Assembly (NCBI GenBank): GCA_030267565.1 | Contig: BRXU01000021.1 | Location: 793,501 to 857,500 of the forward strand | Length of the DNA: 64,000 nt | Source: Pleodorina starrii | Lineage: Eukaryota > Chlorophyta > Chlorophyceae > Chlamydomonadales > Volvocaceae | Reading direction: 5' to 3' | Part shown: piece by piece, positions 1 through 10,345 of the stretch | Position numbering within the stretch: position 1 is the stretch's first letter | How the letters are laid out: every line of letters begins with the position of its first letter | Notes under the pieces: model-generated | The model's database searches: none | Seen by the model: only the letters and a program-made list of their open reading frames with translations | Told to the model about the DNA's origin: nothing | Translations under genes and position numbers: made by a program

Positions 1-370
1 TGGGTTGCATTAAGCCAGCAGCCCAAACTTTCGTGACAATTTTCGGATACTAAAATTTCTTATTAACAGTAGTCGAGTATACTCAATAGCTCATTTCGCG
101 GCCGTGACCTGTGCTATTCGAGTTATTTGTTCGTGATGCAGTCCAGCTGCGACTTCTAAACCACTGTCGTACATTGCCCCAGGATTGGGGCAAAGTACGG
201 CACGCCGTCTACAACCTTCACCCTCCACCCCGACGAAGTAAACCTGGATTCTATACATCCACACTTGAGTATACCATGTTTTCTGACAAGCAAGCTTGAC
301 GTTTACTTTTTGCGAATAATGTTCTTTGGTGTCAGGATTTCAGTGTCGCCTTGATTTTGCCCAACTCTTA
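1..370. other. Unannotated left edge
   Basis: No gene, RNA or repeat was recognised. The stretch is AT-richer than most of the window. The only ORF is 62 codons with no recognisable similarity. Confidence 0.4.
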
Positions 371-490
371 GGTATAGTTCACATTTGAGGCAAAAAATGG
401 TGATGCCGTAATTCTATGTGGCAGAAAGGATTTCAGGAACGTTGTCCTTTTTTGCCTCGGACCGTTTCTGCCTCAAATGTGAACTATACC
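371..490. mobile_element. Tourist-like MITE, 120 bp
   Basis: The termini are inverted repeats. The left end reads GGTATAGTTCACATTTGAGG and the right end is its exact reverse complement. The match runs 22 bp perfectly and then continues imperfectly. Both ends are flanked by the trinucleotide TTA (368-370 and 491-493), which fits a 3-bp target-site duplication. A TTA/TAA duplication together with a terminus starting GG and containing GTT is typical of PIF/Harbinger-derived Tourist MITEs. There is no coding capacity, so it would need a transposase in trans. The superfamily assignment is inference from the termini. Confidence 0.8.
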
Positions 491-1283
491 TTATGCAAGC
501 TCTAAATATGACAAAACCAGAATCGCATAGTCATGAAATGTGATTTGGTGGTTATATGAAGTATCCATGGCCTCCGTCGGTATCTCTACAGTCTGGCGCT
601 ATGACTGCGCTAGAGCCCGAGATTTGCGCTCTGTCAACACGTGCCACCACCTTAAAACGCGCCACGCATGAGGTGGTTTTGGGCTCGTTTGCTTTGGTGT
701 CGAAAATTTCAAAGTGCCGTCCTGGTTCATTGCTTCACTACCGCCTGCTATGTGGATACGCACCAGCAAAGGGCAATGGTACATCCATATACGATATTAG
801 ATTCAGGGACAGTGCAGGCTCCCTTTGGTGGTTTGGGCTTTTCGCCAGATGGCGCGGCTTGCTGTTCTTGCTCGCGCGGCCTGCTTTTTGGGCGCTGTGA
901 CTTCCCGGGACGTCCCCCACAGAAAAAAGGGGCTGAATGGGCCGTCAAGTAGCGCGGGGACTGGGCCGTTGATTGGGGTGGTGCAGGGGCGGGGCCATCA
1001 GGTGGTGCGGGGGCTGGGCTGTCATCGTGTAACGCAGGCGCAGGGCCGTCAGGTGACGGGGGTGGGGCCGTCATGTAAAGCAGGGGCGGGGCTGCCGGGT
1101 GGCGCGGGGGCGGAGCATGGGCAGGGCATGGGCCGTCGGGTGGTGTGGGGGCGGGTGGCGTGGGTGTGGGGCATTTATGGTTGCCTGCCTGGATGAGCCA
1201 TTTTAGTCGCTAGGGAGCATCTGGGAGGCGCGAACTGCACTCATCTCGTGTGCTTCGGTGAATGCCTCGTTTATAGTCGAGAC

Positions 1284-1499
1284 CATGTTGAAACAGCCCG
1301 TGTCACCCCGTGTCAAACACGAGCCGTGTTGAAACAGCCCGTGTCGCCCCGTGTCAAACACGAGCCGTGTTGAAACAGCCCGTGTCGCCCCGTGTCAAAC
1401 ACGAGCCGTGTTGAAACAGCCCGTGTCGCCCCGTGTCAAACACGAGCCGTGTTGAAACAGCCCGTGTCGCCCCGTGTCAAACACGAGCCGTGTTGAAAC
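1284..1499. repeat. 41-bp tandem array, left arm
   Basis: There are five consecutive 41-bp units starting at 1284, 1325, 1366, 1407 and 1448, plus a partial sixth. Each unit carries the small palindrome CGTGTCAAACACG and near-repeats of CCCGTGTC. Apart from one or two substitutions in the first unit, the copies are essentially identical, which suggests recent amplification or homogenisation. Confidence 0.95.
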
Positions 1500-2216
1500 G
1501 GTGTCAAATTTACCCTCGTTTATTACACGGGGTTGCCATTTATACACGGCCCTCAAGATTACAGACGAGCCGCCTGGAGTTCTTCCAAAGTCTGCAGCCA
1601 TACCTCGAGACAAACCGCCTCCACCCAACGGGCATCGACTGGGCTCTTAGCAGCCCCATTCCCAGCGTCTGGAGCTCACACCTGCTCCTCCCGACCAGCC
1701 GTGCGCCTTGCATGGCAGCCCGGTGGCGATCTGACAGCCGGACCCTGGTGTAGAACTATAGCCCATCGGAACCGGCGTGTTGCACGCTGCACGGCGGTCG
1801 TTTCGGTTGTGTGTCCGCGCGAATGAGGTTGCGGATGGGAGGGCTGTCGTTTAAGTTGGGGGTGTATCGGTTCGCCAGGCCCCTTTCCGGGGAATCCCCA
1901 CTTCCCTCGCCCCACAACCCTTCCGTGGCCGTTCTACGGCAGCCCGGTGGCGATCCGACAGCCGGCCCCTGGTGTAGAACTCTGGTCCATCGGAACCGGG
2001 ATGCCGTACACGGCGCACGGCTGGTCGGGAGGAGCAGGTGTGAGCTCCAGACGCTGGGAATGGGGCTGCTAAGAGCCCAGTCGATGCCCGTTGGGTGGAG
2101 GCGGTTTGTCTCGAGGTATGGCTGCAGACTTTGGAAGAACTCCAGGCGGCTCGTCTGTAATCTTGAGGGCCGTGTATAAATGGCAACCCCGTGTAATAAA
2201 CGAGGGTAAATTTGAC

Positions 2217-2435
2217 ACCGTTTCAACACGGCTCGTGTTTGACACGGGGCGACACGGGCTGTTTCAACACGGCTCGTGTTTGACACGGGGCGACACGGGC
2301 TGTTTCAACACGGCTCGTGTTTGACACGGGGCGACACGGGCTGTTTCAACACGGCTCGTGTTTGACACGGGGCGACACGGGCTGTTTCAACACGGCTCGT
2401 GTTTGACACGGGGTGACACGGGCTGTTTCAACATG
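2217..2435. repeat. 41-bp tandem array, right arm
   Basis: This is the mirror image of the 1284-1499 array, with the same unit count and the same variant unit at the outer end. The arm was therefore copied as a whole rather than the two arrays expanding independently. Confidence 0.95.
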
Positions 2436-3030
2436 GTCTCGACTATAAACGAGGCATTCACCGAAGCACACGAGATGAGTGCAGTTCGCGCCTCCCAGAT
2501 GCTCCCTAGCGACTAAAATGGCTCATCCAGGCAGGCAACCATAAATGCCCCACACCCACGCCACCCGCCCCCACACCACCCGACGGCCCATGCCCTGCCC
2601 ATGCTCCGCCCCCGCGCCACCCGGCAGCCCCGCCCCTGCTTTACATGACGGCCCCACCCCCGTCACCTGACGGCCCTGCGCCTGCGTTACACGATGACAG
2701 CCCAGCCCCCGCACCACCTGATGGCCCCGCCCCTGCACAACCCCAATCAACGGCCCAGTCCCCGCGCTACTTGACGGCCCATTCAGCCCCTTTTTTCTGT
2801 GGGGGACGTCCCGGGAAGTCACAGCGCCCAAAAAGCAGGCCGCGCGAGCAAGAACAGCAAGCCGCGCCATCTGGCGAAAAGCCCAAACCACCAAAGGGAG
2901 CCTGCACTGTCCCTGAATCTAATATCGTATATGGATGTACCATTGCCCTTTGCTGGTGCGTATCCACATAGCAGGCGGTAGTGAAGCACCGAACCAGGAC
3001 GGCACTTTGAAATTTTCGACACCAAAGCAA

Positions 3031-4592
3031 GCTTACGGCGGACAAAGGGCCGGGGCTGATCGTCCGGCGGCTGCCGGCTCTTGCCGTGTGCTGCGCCGCT
3101 GGTTGCACGAGCCCTCGACTTTGTTATTGCATCCCCGAACCCGCCCCATCCCCAACCCCTCCCCGCGCTGACCCTTCCCGCATGCAGGCGGGCGCTGCGG
3201 GACGGCGTGCTGTGGTGGGCGGGCGGGATTGCGTGCGCCGCCGCAGGAGTGCCCGCAGGCCTGCAAGCACGCTGGGTGTAGGGCCCATGCAGGTGAGCAT
3301 TGGTTCAGGATGCCTGGCAGGCTGGGTGCTGGTGACCAGTGTGGGGCCTGTGCCTGTGCGTGAGCCCTGGGCCATTTCAGCGGCGGTTGGGGTTGGGGTG
3401 TTGTTGCACTCATTCATGTTGGGGGGCTGCCATACGATATTGCGACTATGTGGGGCTTACGGCGGACAAAGGGCCGGGGCTGATCGTCTGGCGGCTGCCG
3501 GCTCTTGCCGTGTGCTGCGCCGCTGGTTGCACGAGCCCTCGACTTTGTTATTGCATCCCCAAACCCGCCCCATCCCCAACCCTTCCCGCGCTGACCCTTC
3601 CCGCATGCAGGCGGGCGCTGTGGGACGGCGTGCTGTGGTGGGCGGGCGGGATTGCGTGCGCCGCCGCAGGAGTGCCCGCAGGCCTGCAAGCACGCTGGGT
3701 GTAGGGCCCATGCCGGTGAGCATTGGTTCAGGATGCCTGGCAGGCTGGGTGCTGGTGACCAGTGTGGGGCCTGTGCCTGTGCGTGAGCCCTGGGCCATTT
3801 CAGCGGCGGTTGGGGTTGGGGTGTTGTTGCACTCATTCATGTTGGGGGGCTGCCATACGATATTGCGACTATGTGGGGCTTACGGCGGACAAAGGGCCGG
3901 GGCTGATCGTCCGGCGGCTGCCGGCTCTTGCCGTGTGCTGCGCCGCTGGTTGCACGAGCCCTCGACTTTGTTATTGCATCCCCGAACCCGCCCCATCCCC
4001 AACCCCTCCCCGCGCTGACCCTTCCCGCATGCAGGCGGGCGCTGCGGGACGGCGTGCTGTGGTGGGCGGGCGGGATTGCGTGCGCCGCCGCAGGAGTGCC
4101 CGCAGGCCTGCAAGCACGCTGGGTGTAGGGCCCATGCCGGTGAGCATTGGTTCAGGATGCCTGGCAGGCTGGGTGCTGGTGACCAGTGTGGGGCCTGTGC
4201 CTGTGCGTGAGCCCTGGGCCATTTCAGCGGCGGTTGGGGTGTTGTTGCACTCATTCATGTTGGGGGGCTGCCATACGATATTGCGACTATGTGGGGCTTA
4301 CGGCGGACAAAGGGCCGGGGCTGATCGTCCGGCGGCTGCCGGCTCTTGCCGTGTGCTGCGCCGCTGGTTGCACGAGCCCTCGACTTTGTTATTGCATCCC
4401 CAACCCCGCACCACCTCTTGTTGACCCGCCCCATCCCCAACCTCATCCCCAACCCCATCCCCAACCCTTCACGCGCGACCCTACCCGCATGCAGGCGGGC
4501 GCTGCGGGACGGCGTGCTGTGGTGGGCGGGCGGGATTGCGTGCGCCGCCGCGGGAGTGCCCGCAGGCCTGCAAGCACGCTCGGTGTAGGGTA
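3031..4592. repeat. ~420-bp tandem direct repeat, four copies
   Basis: Units begin at 3031, 3455, 3878 and 4296, each with GCTTACGGCGGACAAAGGGC. Periods are 424, 423 and 418 bp. The third unit lacks a short GGTTGG duplication, and the fourth has an expanded CCCCAACC tract near 4410-4460. The copies are almost identical. Long ORFs read through several copies in more than one frame on both strands, which reflects the repeat and not a gene. Confidence 0.93.
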
Positions 4593-5450
4593 TTGCAAAG
4601 TGGGTTGCTTGCAGCAAGGGAGTCGGCGGCAGGACCGGGCGAGGAAGGGCAAGGGAGGACGGGGATGAGGGGGCAGCTACATTGCGCACGGCACGGCTAG
4701 GATGTGGATGTGGGTCGGCACCGGGAGGGGGGATGGGCCAGGGGGAGGGGGAGTGCGTGCTTGCGTACGTCACCTCTGTTGCCAGTTGCGTGAGTCCATG
4801 AGTCTGTTGTTGCACTCATTCGTGTCGGGGGCTTGTCATGCGATACTGCGCCCATGGGGGTCTTTCTGGCAAAGGGCAGGTGCCGGATCGGGTGTTAGGG
4901 GTTTTTGCTTTACATTGCTCGTGTTTATCGGCCTGTACGACATCGTTTGTCAGACGGTTTGCGACTGGCAGTGTTCCCTGTGCTCCGTTGACTATGATTA
5001 CCCGGCGGCGGCCGGCACGTGTTGTGTGCTGTGCCGCCGGTTGCACGCGCCCTCGAGTCTGTTGTTGCACTCATTCGTGTTGGGGGACTGCCATACGATA
5101 TTATTGCGACTATGTGGGGCTTACGGCGGGCAAGTGGCCGAGGCTGGATCGATCACCCGCGCGGTATGGCGTGGATGTGGGTCGGGACGGGGAGATGGGG
5201 GGGTCCAGGGGGAGGGGTAGTGTGCGCTTGCGTACCTTACCTCTGTTGCCGGTTGTACAAGCCCTCGAGTCTGTGTGGTGCTTACTGGCAAAGGGCCGGG
5301 GCCGGATCGAACTTTACACTTTGTACCGACGTCACTCTTGTAAGGCTGCAGCTTGAGTCGGCCTACACATTTCGAGCACACCGTGGACACTAATCGCCCG
5401 TCGGCTGCCGGCACCTGATGCGTTCTGCACCGCTGGCTGTGCGAACCCTG
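4593..5450. repeat. Diverged continuation of the ~420-bp repeat
   Basis: Pieces of the unit recur in degenerate form. The CACTCATTCGTGT block appears near 4813 and 5068, the GCTTACGGCGGGCAA block near 5118, and the ACGTCACCTCTGTTGCC block near 4768 with a variant near 5236. This is an older, mutated edge of the array. No gene is seen. Confidence 0.65.
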
Positions 5451-7189
5451 GGTGTCGAAGAGCCAGGCACACTGCATCTCAAGGGTCTCCCTGCAGTCCC
5501 TAACGGGGCCCCCCTGCAGCCACACACCGTACAGAACCCTGCCAGCCTGCACAGCCAGCCCGGTGTTCACCTACCACCCAGCAGCCCGCCCGTGCAGCCC
5601 TGCCCATACTCCCCGTCCGCCAGCACAGCCGCAATGATCACGATAACTTAGCCAACCGTTAATCTTTACCGAGAAGCCCTCGCTCGCTCATCCATGCATA
5701 CAGGTGTGCTTGGCTGGCTCGTAATGCCATGGTCTTCGTCACATGCACCTATCCCTTGCCTTGCCTAGTTATCAATTATTCTGTAGCTAGAAGCATGCCA
5801 ACACGCAAATGGAAATTGAGTACCGGCGTGAAACCCCGGATGTTGTCATGTTCGTTTTTAGCAGTGTTTGACGAAGAAATGATCATACGAAGGTCTACAG
5901 GAAGCTTCTAATTCGTATCTGGGGCCTAAAAACGAATGAATCCGTATACTTAGTGCATGGGATTTCATGCTTAGGAAATCCTATTTTCGTCGCGGTGATG
6001 TCTTAATTCACTGTTGACCACTAAACATATGGTCTAGACATCAGTCGCAAACTTCGTTCTTGTGGGATTCGTAAACGACTAACGAACCATGAGTAACGAA
6101 GAATGGTGGGCCTATGTCGTCGCTGCTGGACGACCCCAATCTCACTTAGGGTTATATAACAATTGGTTACTAACATAAAAGTGCAATATTCTGTGAGATG
6201 GTTTTGGAACCGAGTTCTTCGTCTGGCTGGCGTGCCGAAGTTCGTCTTTGGTCGCCAGCGGGTGGAACGAAGGCAAAACGGCTTCGTATGCCCCCCTTCG
6301 TCACGACTTACGAAGGGGTAGGCCCTTAACGAAGGGTTTCCTTTCCCAGAGTGGTACTGCGGGTACGCGGCAGGACTGCAACACCTGGCGTCACCATCAC
6401 AGGTCGAGCCTGATTAATACATACAGTAATATTTGTGTTAAAGAAGCAAGAAGGAACGCTGTAATTGGCTGCTCCAACGTTGTCCACTAGTCGAGTGGGT
6501 TTGGTTGTCCACTCCAGTAGTGGACTCGGATTGTTAGGGTGAGTTGATTAAGATCGCAAATAAGAACGGCGGTAGCTTGGCGGTGTACCGCGGTAACCTA
6601 GCGTTCATGTTAAAGCATACATCTTTGTTGCCTCGAACTGTTGCATCGACCGACGGTCGCCCCCGCTGACTAAACGGACGATCGGTTGCCGCCGAAAGAA
6701 TGCTGCCTCGAGTGTAACACCATTGCGTCTCGTTCGGGGCACCAACCTTGTTGAGGCAATGGCCCCCGTCACATATTGGCCTCCCTTACGTAAGCTTACC
6801 ATGCCGACCTGATGCCGGTGCACTCGTTACTTGGATGAGTTAGGTTGCGGCCCCGGATCGTGGCTCAGGACTTGTATTGAACAATGCCACTACTGGACGG
6901 GCCTTGGACGGGCCTTGGACGGGCCTACCAAAAGAAGCAAGAAGGTGCACAATTTCCGTCTGAACTATCCCAAACACTTGTAACTTCACCTGATACATAA
7001 CTACTTTAGGCTAGTATGCATAAGAACGAAGGAACTCTTGGCCTGTTCAAAAAAAGGTTATGCTCATACGTAGATTTTCTGGGACAAGCTCGTCGTCTTT
7101 CATGCTGCTGATAGCTGTACACCTACTGGGCCATTTATATCATTGTTAGCGCAAGCTCGACTCGTACAGCACTCGACAAGGTAATCAGT
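5451..7189. other. Intergenic, no gene recognised
   Basis: This is AT-richer unique sequence between the repeat block and the lectin gene. Near 6040-6330 there are many scattered AACGAAG/CTTCGTT words. At about 6897-6925 there are three copies of an 11-bp ACGGGCCTTGG-type repeat. No ORF shows a recognisable domain. The promoter of the following gene should lie at the right end, but no clear TATA box was picked out. Confidence 0.4.
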
Positions 7190-7264
7190 ATGCTTGTAAC
7201 GTCATATGCCGGCACCGCTCGAGGTCCCGCTGCCCGCGCTGGCAACGGCGGGCGCCTTGCTGCC

Positions 7265-10200
7265 ATGATGCCCCTGATGGTTATCGCCCTGATGCTACTG
7301 CTGGGGCCGCTTCCGGGAGTGCTGGCCACGCGGCCCAAAAAGGACAACCGCTGCGATCCCCACAAGTTCCGCTACAAGACGCTGCAGTACCACAACCCCC
7401 GGGACTGCCGCAAGTATACGTTGTTCGACGTCGACGCGCGCTGCATGATCGATTGGGCCAAAGCTAAATCTGTCTGCGAGCGGAAGGGGATGGAGCTGGC
7501 GCCACAGGGCGAGAAGGAGTCGATAGGTGCGACTGTATGTGCTTCCAGGAGGGCTGTGCTGCGTTGGTGCGCCAACGTATGATGAGGCCGCCAACGTCAT
7601 ACGGGGTGACATTCCCATACAGCAGGGCCGATCGCTAAGCGTTAGCAAGAAAGTGAATCTCGGCTTGCTTCTCGGGAAGTGGGATGAATTGGTGTTCAGC
7701 GTGCATCTTGCCTCGCTCGCCTGTCTAGGCTAGTTGCGTGCGTCGACCTTTGAATAGCCGCAAACAAGACGGGCTCGCTCGGCCAGCATGCGCATTGAAA
7801 ATATGTTCTTTGGGGCGATGACCTGCTGGTACATCTATCGCAGTTTCATCAGCATTTTTTAGCAAACACCTGCTGGCTGGTTGCAGCACAAAGATGTCAT
7901 CGTCGCCGCCCCGCCCGCCCGGCCGTCCAGCATGCAATCAACAACGCACCCGCTCCCGACACCCCTCGTCTATGCCGTCCTTTCCCGCATGCGTGCACAG
8001 CCGCTGTGACCAAGCTGTGTGCTGACAACGATTTTACCTGCTGGCTTGGCGGCGAGTGCGATGAGCCGGGTCTGTGCTACCTGATGAGCCAGGAGGGAGA
8101 TGTCCACAGGCAGGGATGCAAGCAGCCCGTCCGCTTCGTATGCCGAGACAAGAAAGGCAGGTCGACCGCGATCAGCACACTCCTAGGCTGAGATTACCGC
8201 ATCGCAATGTAAGCCGCAGTGCGTGGTAGTTTGGCGCGCGAGTTGCGGAGACGACGCACTGTATGTAAACTCACGGATGTGACCATGTGAATCGATGGGA
8301 AGCCGGGGATGGGCGCGGCTGCGTGTGGCGTGATCGTTGGGGTTGTGAAGTTCAGGTTTGATCGTGCCGCCGGATGGACACCCGATCATGAGATGGTGTG
8401 AACCGATGCACGACAGCCGTCCGTACAAATGAGTTTGCTTGCGCATGCAGGGCGCACGCACGTATATATGCACATACGAACGCAAAAAAATAAATAGATT
8501 CGCAACTAACGGTCGAGTGTCGAGTTCGTCTCGTACGATATCCAACGAACCCATGCGGGTTGACGACAGCAGCAGACTGCTTCTGTTGTATCTCACCAAA
8601 GAAGGCCCATGGGTGGATGTCAGGGAAGGTCCCGTATTCATCCATGAGATACTACAGCTTCTGGCAAGCAAGGCATGTGCGAAGTGTATATGCGCTCTCC
8701 GTGACATCCTCCACGCATCCTTATCTTTCATTGTTCAACTCCGCTGCAGGCGACCGTCACAAGTGCAATCGATCGCCGCCAGCTGTCAAGACGTCGCCAC
8801 CGCCGCCCAGGCGCAACACGACGTCTCCGCCGCCTCCGCAACGCGCTACTCGGTCCCCGCCACCTAGGCGCAATGTGTCTCCGCCGCCTCCGCAACGCGC
8901 CAACCGGCCCCCACCGCCCAGGCGCAACACGACGTCTCCGCCGCCTCCGCAACGCGCTAATCGGTCCCCGCCACCCAGGCGCAATGTGTCTCCGCCGCCT
9001 CCGCAACGCGCCAACCGGCCCCCACCGCCCAGGCGCAACACGACGTCTCCGCCGCCTCCGCAACGCGCTAATCGGTCCCCGCCACCCAGGCGCAATGTGT
9101 CTCCGCCGCCTCCGCAACGCGCCAATCGGTCCCCACCACCCAGGCGCAATGTGTCTCCGCCGCCTCCGCAACGCGCCACCCGGCCCCCAACGCCCAGGCG
9201 CAACATTGCGTCTCCGCCGCCTCCTCAACGCGCCAACCGGCCCCCACCGCCCAGGCACAACACGGCTTCTCCGCCGCCGCCCCGCGCCAACCCGCCTCGG
9301 CCGCCGCGGCCTCCTCCTAGCTATGGTGAGTCGGTTGCTAGAACAGCTGCTGATATCTTTGTGCTCGTTCGTAGTTACTAATGTCTCAGTGCAACCGCGA
9401 AAATGACAGCCGTGGTCAAGGTTTGCGACTTTGCCAGCTAAACAGTAAAAATAGGCTGCATGACGCATGGTTCGTTACAATAGGTTACTGTATTATGACG
9501 ACATGCGTGCGTTCCGACTGCTGCTGTAACGCCGAGGTCATAGGTGCCGTACAGTCGGCTAGCATAAAGCCTAAGAAAGGCGTCGCACAGCATCTCGAAT
9601 AGCCTTTGCTCCGCCCAAGCACTACATTGGTATCGAGACCAGTACTGTCGTACAGTCTCTCAGAGGTCGTCAGTTCCATCCCTGGTACTCGCGGAAAGGC
9701 TTCCACTCCAGAAAAACCTTGCAAATTAAGGCTAGAGGCATGTATGCCGCGGCATGACCTGACTTGGGAAGTTGTCCACCCCAATGCCGAAGACCTGGCT
9801 AAGACCCCAGGCATGCAAAGGTGGTGAAAGGCGGAGTGGACTGTGCACAGACACTGCGAGGACGCAGTGAGGACCGAGGACGTTCCCTTCAGAGGGGGGG
9901 GAATGTAACGCCGAGGTTACAGGTGCCGTACAAGCGGCTAACATAAAGCCTAAGAAAGGCGTCGCACAGCATCTCGAGTAGCCTTTGCTCCGCCCAATCA
10001 TGACAGCTGCCATCTATCCCCGCAGTGTACGACCCCAACGTGCTTTACCTAACCGTGGGCGATTACGACTACCGCATGTACGACAAGAGCGCCACACAGC
10101 GCATGTCGCACAGCCGCGCAGCCACGTTCTGCCACGATCTGGGACAGGGCTGGAACCTGGTGCCGTACTGGGACGAGAAGGCGTACGGCGCTGTACGGAA

Positions 10201-10345
10201 GTTGTGCGCGGACCACAGCTTTACGTGCTGGTTGGATCGCAGGGACACCGACGCATATTGCCCGCTGATGGCTGCGGACGGAAGCCGCCAGATGCAGGGC
10301 TGTGAGCAGGACGTCCGTTTCGTGTGCCGGAAGAAGCGAAACTAA
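7265..10345 (+). CDS. Secreted protein with two C-type-lectin-like domains and a proline-rich linker
   Basis: Four exons: 7265-7526, 8001-8156, 8750-9325, 10026-10345. They give 437 aa and every junction keeps phase. Residues 1-21 (MMPLMVIALMLLLGPLPGVLA) look like a signal peptide; an in-frame ATG at 7190 would add 25 residues ahead of it. Residues ~22-139 and ~331-437 are related domains. Both carry the pattern KLCAD..FTCWL, a second Cys-X-Leu, then C..(P/D)VRFVCR, which fits the C-type lectin fold with conserved cysteines. Between them lies a ~190-residue SPPPPQRANR/PPPPRRN repeat resembling hydroxyproline-rich cell-wall linkers. Intron 2 appears to use a GC donor (AAAG|GCAGGT), the only choice found that preserves phase. 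Intron 3 contains a TRIM element. The likely location is extracellular matrix or cell wall; the ligand is unknown. Alternatively these are two adjacent genes, because exon 2 in frame reaches a stop at 8191. Confidence 0.8.
8592..8651 (+). repeat. Dispersed ~60-bp repeat (copy 1)
   Basis: It lies in intron 2 of the lectin gene and reads ...GGCCCATGGGTGGATGTCAGG.... An inverted, slightly diverged copy lies at 23107-23165 inside a transporter intron. The two share about 60 bp at roughly 90% identity. No coding role is seen, so it is probably a fragment of a transposable element. Confidence 0.8.
8806..9290 (+). repeat. Coding tandem repeat for the proline-rich linker
   Basis: Alternating modules encode RNTTSPPPPQRAN and RNVSPPPPQRAN joined by RSPPPRR or RPPPPRR. 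The DNA repeats with a super-period of about 110-120 bp. The strand is so biased that the antisense is also open for more than 200 codons. The repeat sits wholly in exon 3 of the lectin gene. Confidence 0.88.
9525..9626 (+). repeat. TRIM 5' LTR
   Basis: This 102-bp terminal repeat begins TGTAACGCCGAGG and ends ACTACA. It is followed immediately by the putative primer-binding site. Confidence 0.9.
9904..10005 (+). repeat. TRIM 3' LTR
   Basis: This 102-bp terminal repeat begins TGTAACGCCGAGG and ends CATGACA. It is about 91% identical to the 5' copy, so the insertion is not brand new. Confidence 0.9.

Larger units (their letters stand above)
690..3029. repeat. Giant inverted repeat (arms ~1 kb)
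   Basis: The left arm (about 690-1709) is the near-perfect reverse complement of the right arm (about 2016-3029), with paired coordinates summing to about 3719-3725. The ~300-bp centre carries a separate direct duplication of about 60 bp (1719-1780 and 1937-2001). Each arm contains a 41-bp tandem array. Transcribed RNA would fold into a ~1-kb duplex. ORFs in the arms are mirrored on both strands and have no recognisable domain, so none is called. The outer right end abuts the ~420-bp tandem array directly. Confidence 0.93.
9525..10005 (+). mobile_element. TRIM (terminal-repeat retrotransposon in miniature), 481 bp
   Basis: Two direct terminal repeats of exactly 102 bp (9525-9626 and 9904-10005) start TG and end CA, and differ at about 9 positions. 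Directly after the 5' repeat is TTGGTATCGAGACC, resembling a methionyl-tRNA primer-binding site. Directly before the 3' repeat is a polypurine tract (CAGAGGGGGGGGAA). The 5-bp duplication GCTGC flanks the element (9520-9524 and 10006-10010). The internal part is only 277 bp with no coding capacity. The element lies in intron 3 of the lectin gene, in the gene's orientation, ending 20 bp before the acceptor. It must have been mobilised by a partner's reverse transcriptase. Confidence 0.92.

Noticed and set aside
1395..2324. Pairs of identical ORFs on opposite strands
   Set aside because: These are mirror images created by the inverted repeat; no start context or domain.
1284..2435. CRISPR-like array
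   Set aside because: The repeats are contiguous 41-bp units with no unique spacers, in eukaryotic DNA.
3086..4424. ORFs of 120-310 codons on the plus strand and matching minus ORFs
   Set aside because: They cycle through the 420-bp tandem units in several frames on both strands, with no domain and no codon bias.
8728..9468. 246-codon Arg/Gly-rich ORF on the minus strand
   Set aside because: Complement of the proline-rich exon of the lectin gene.
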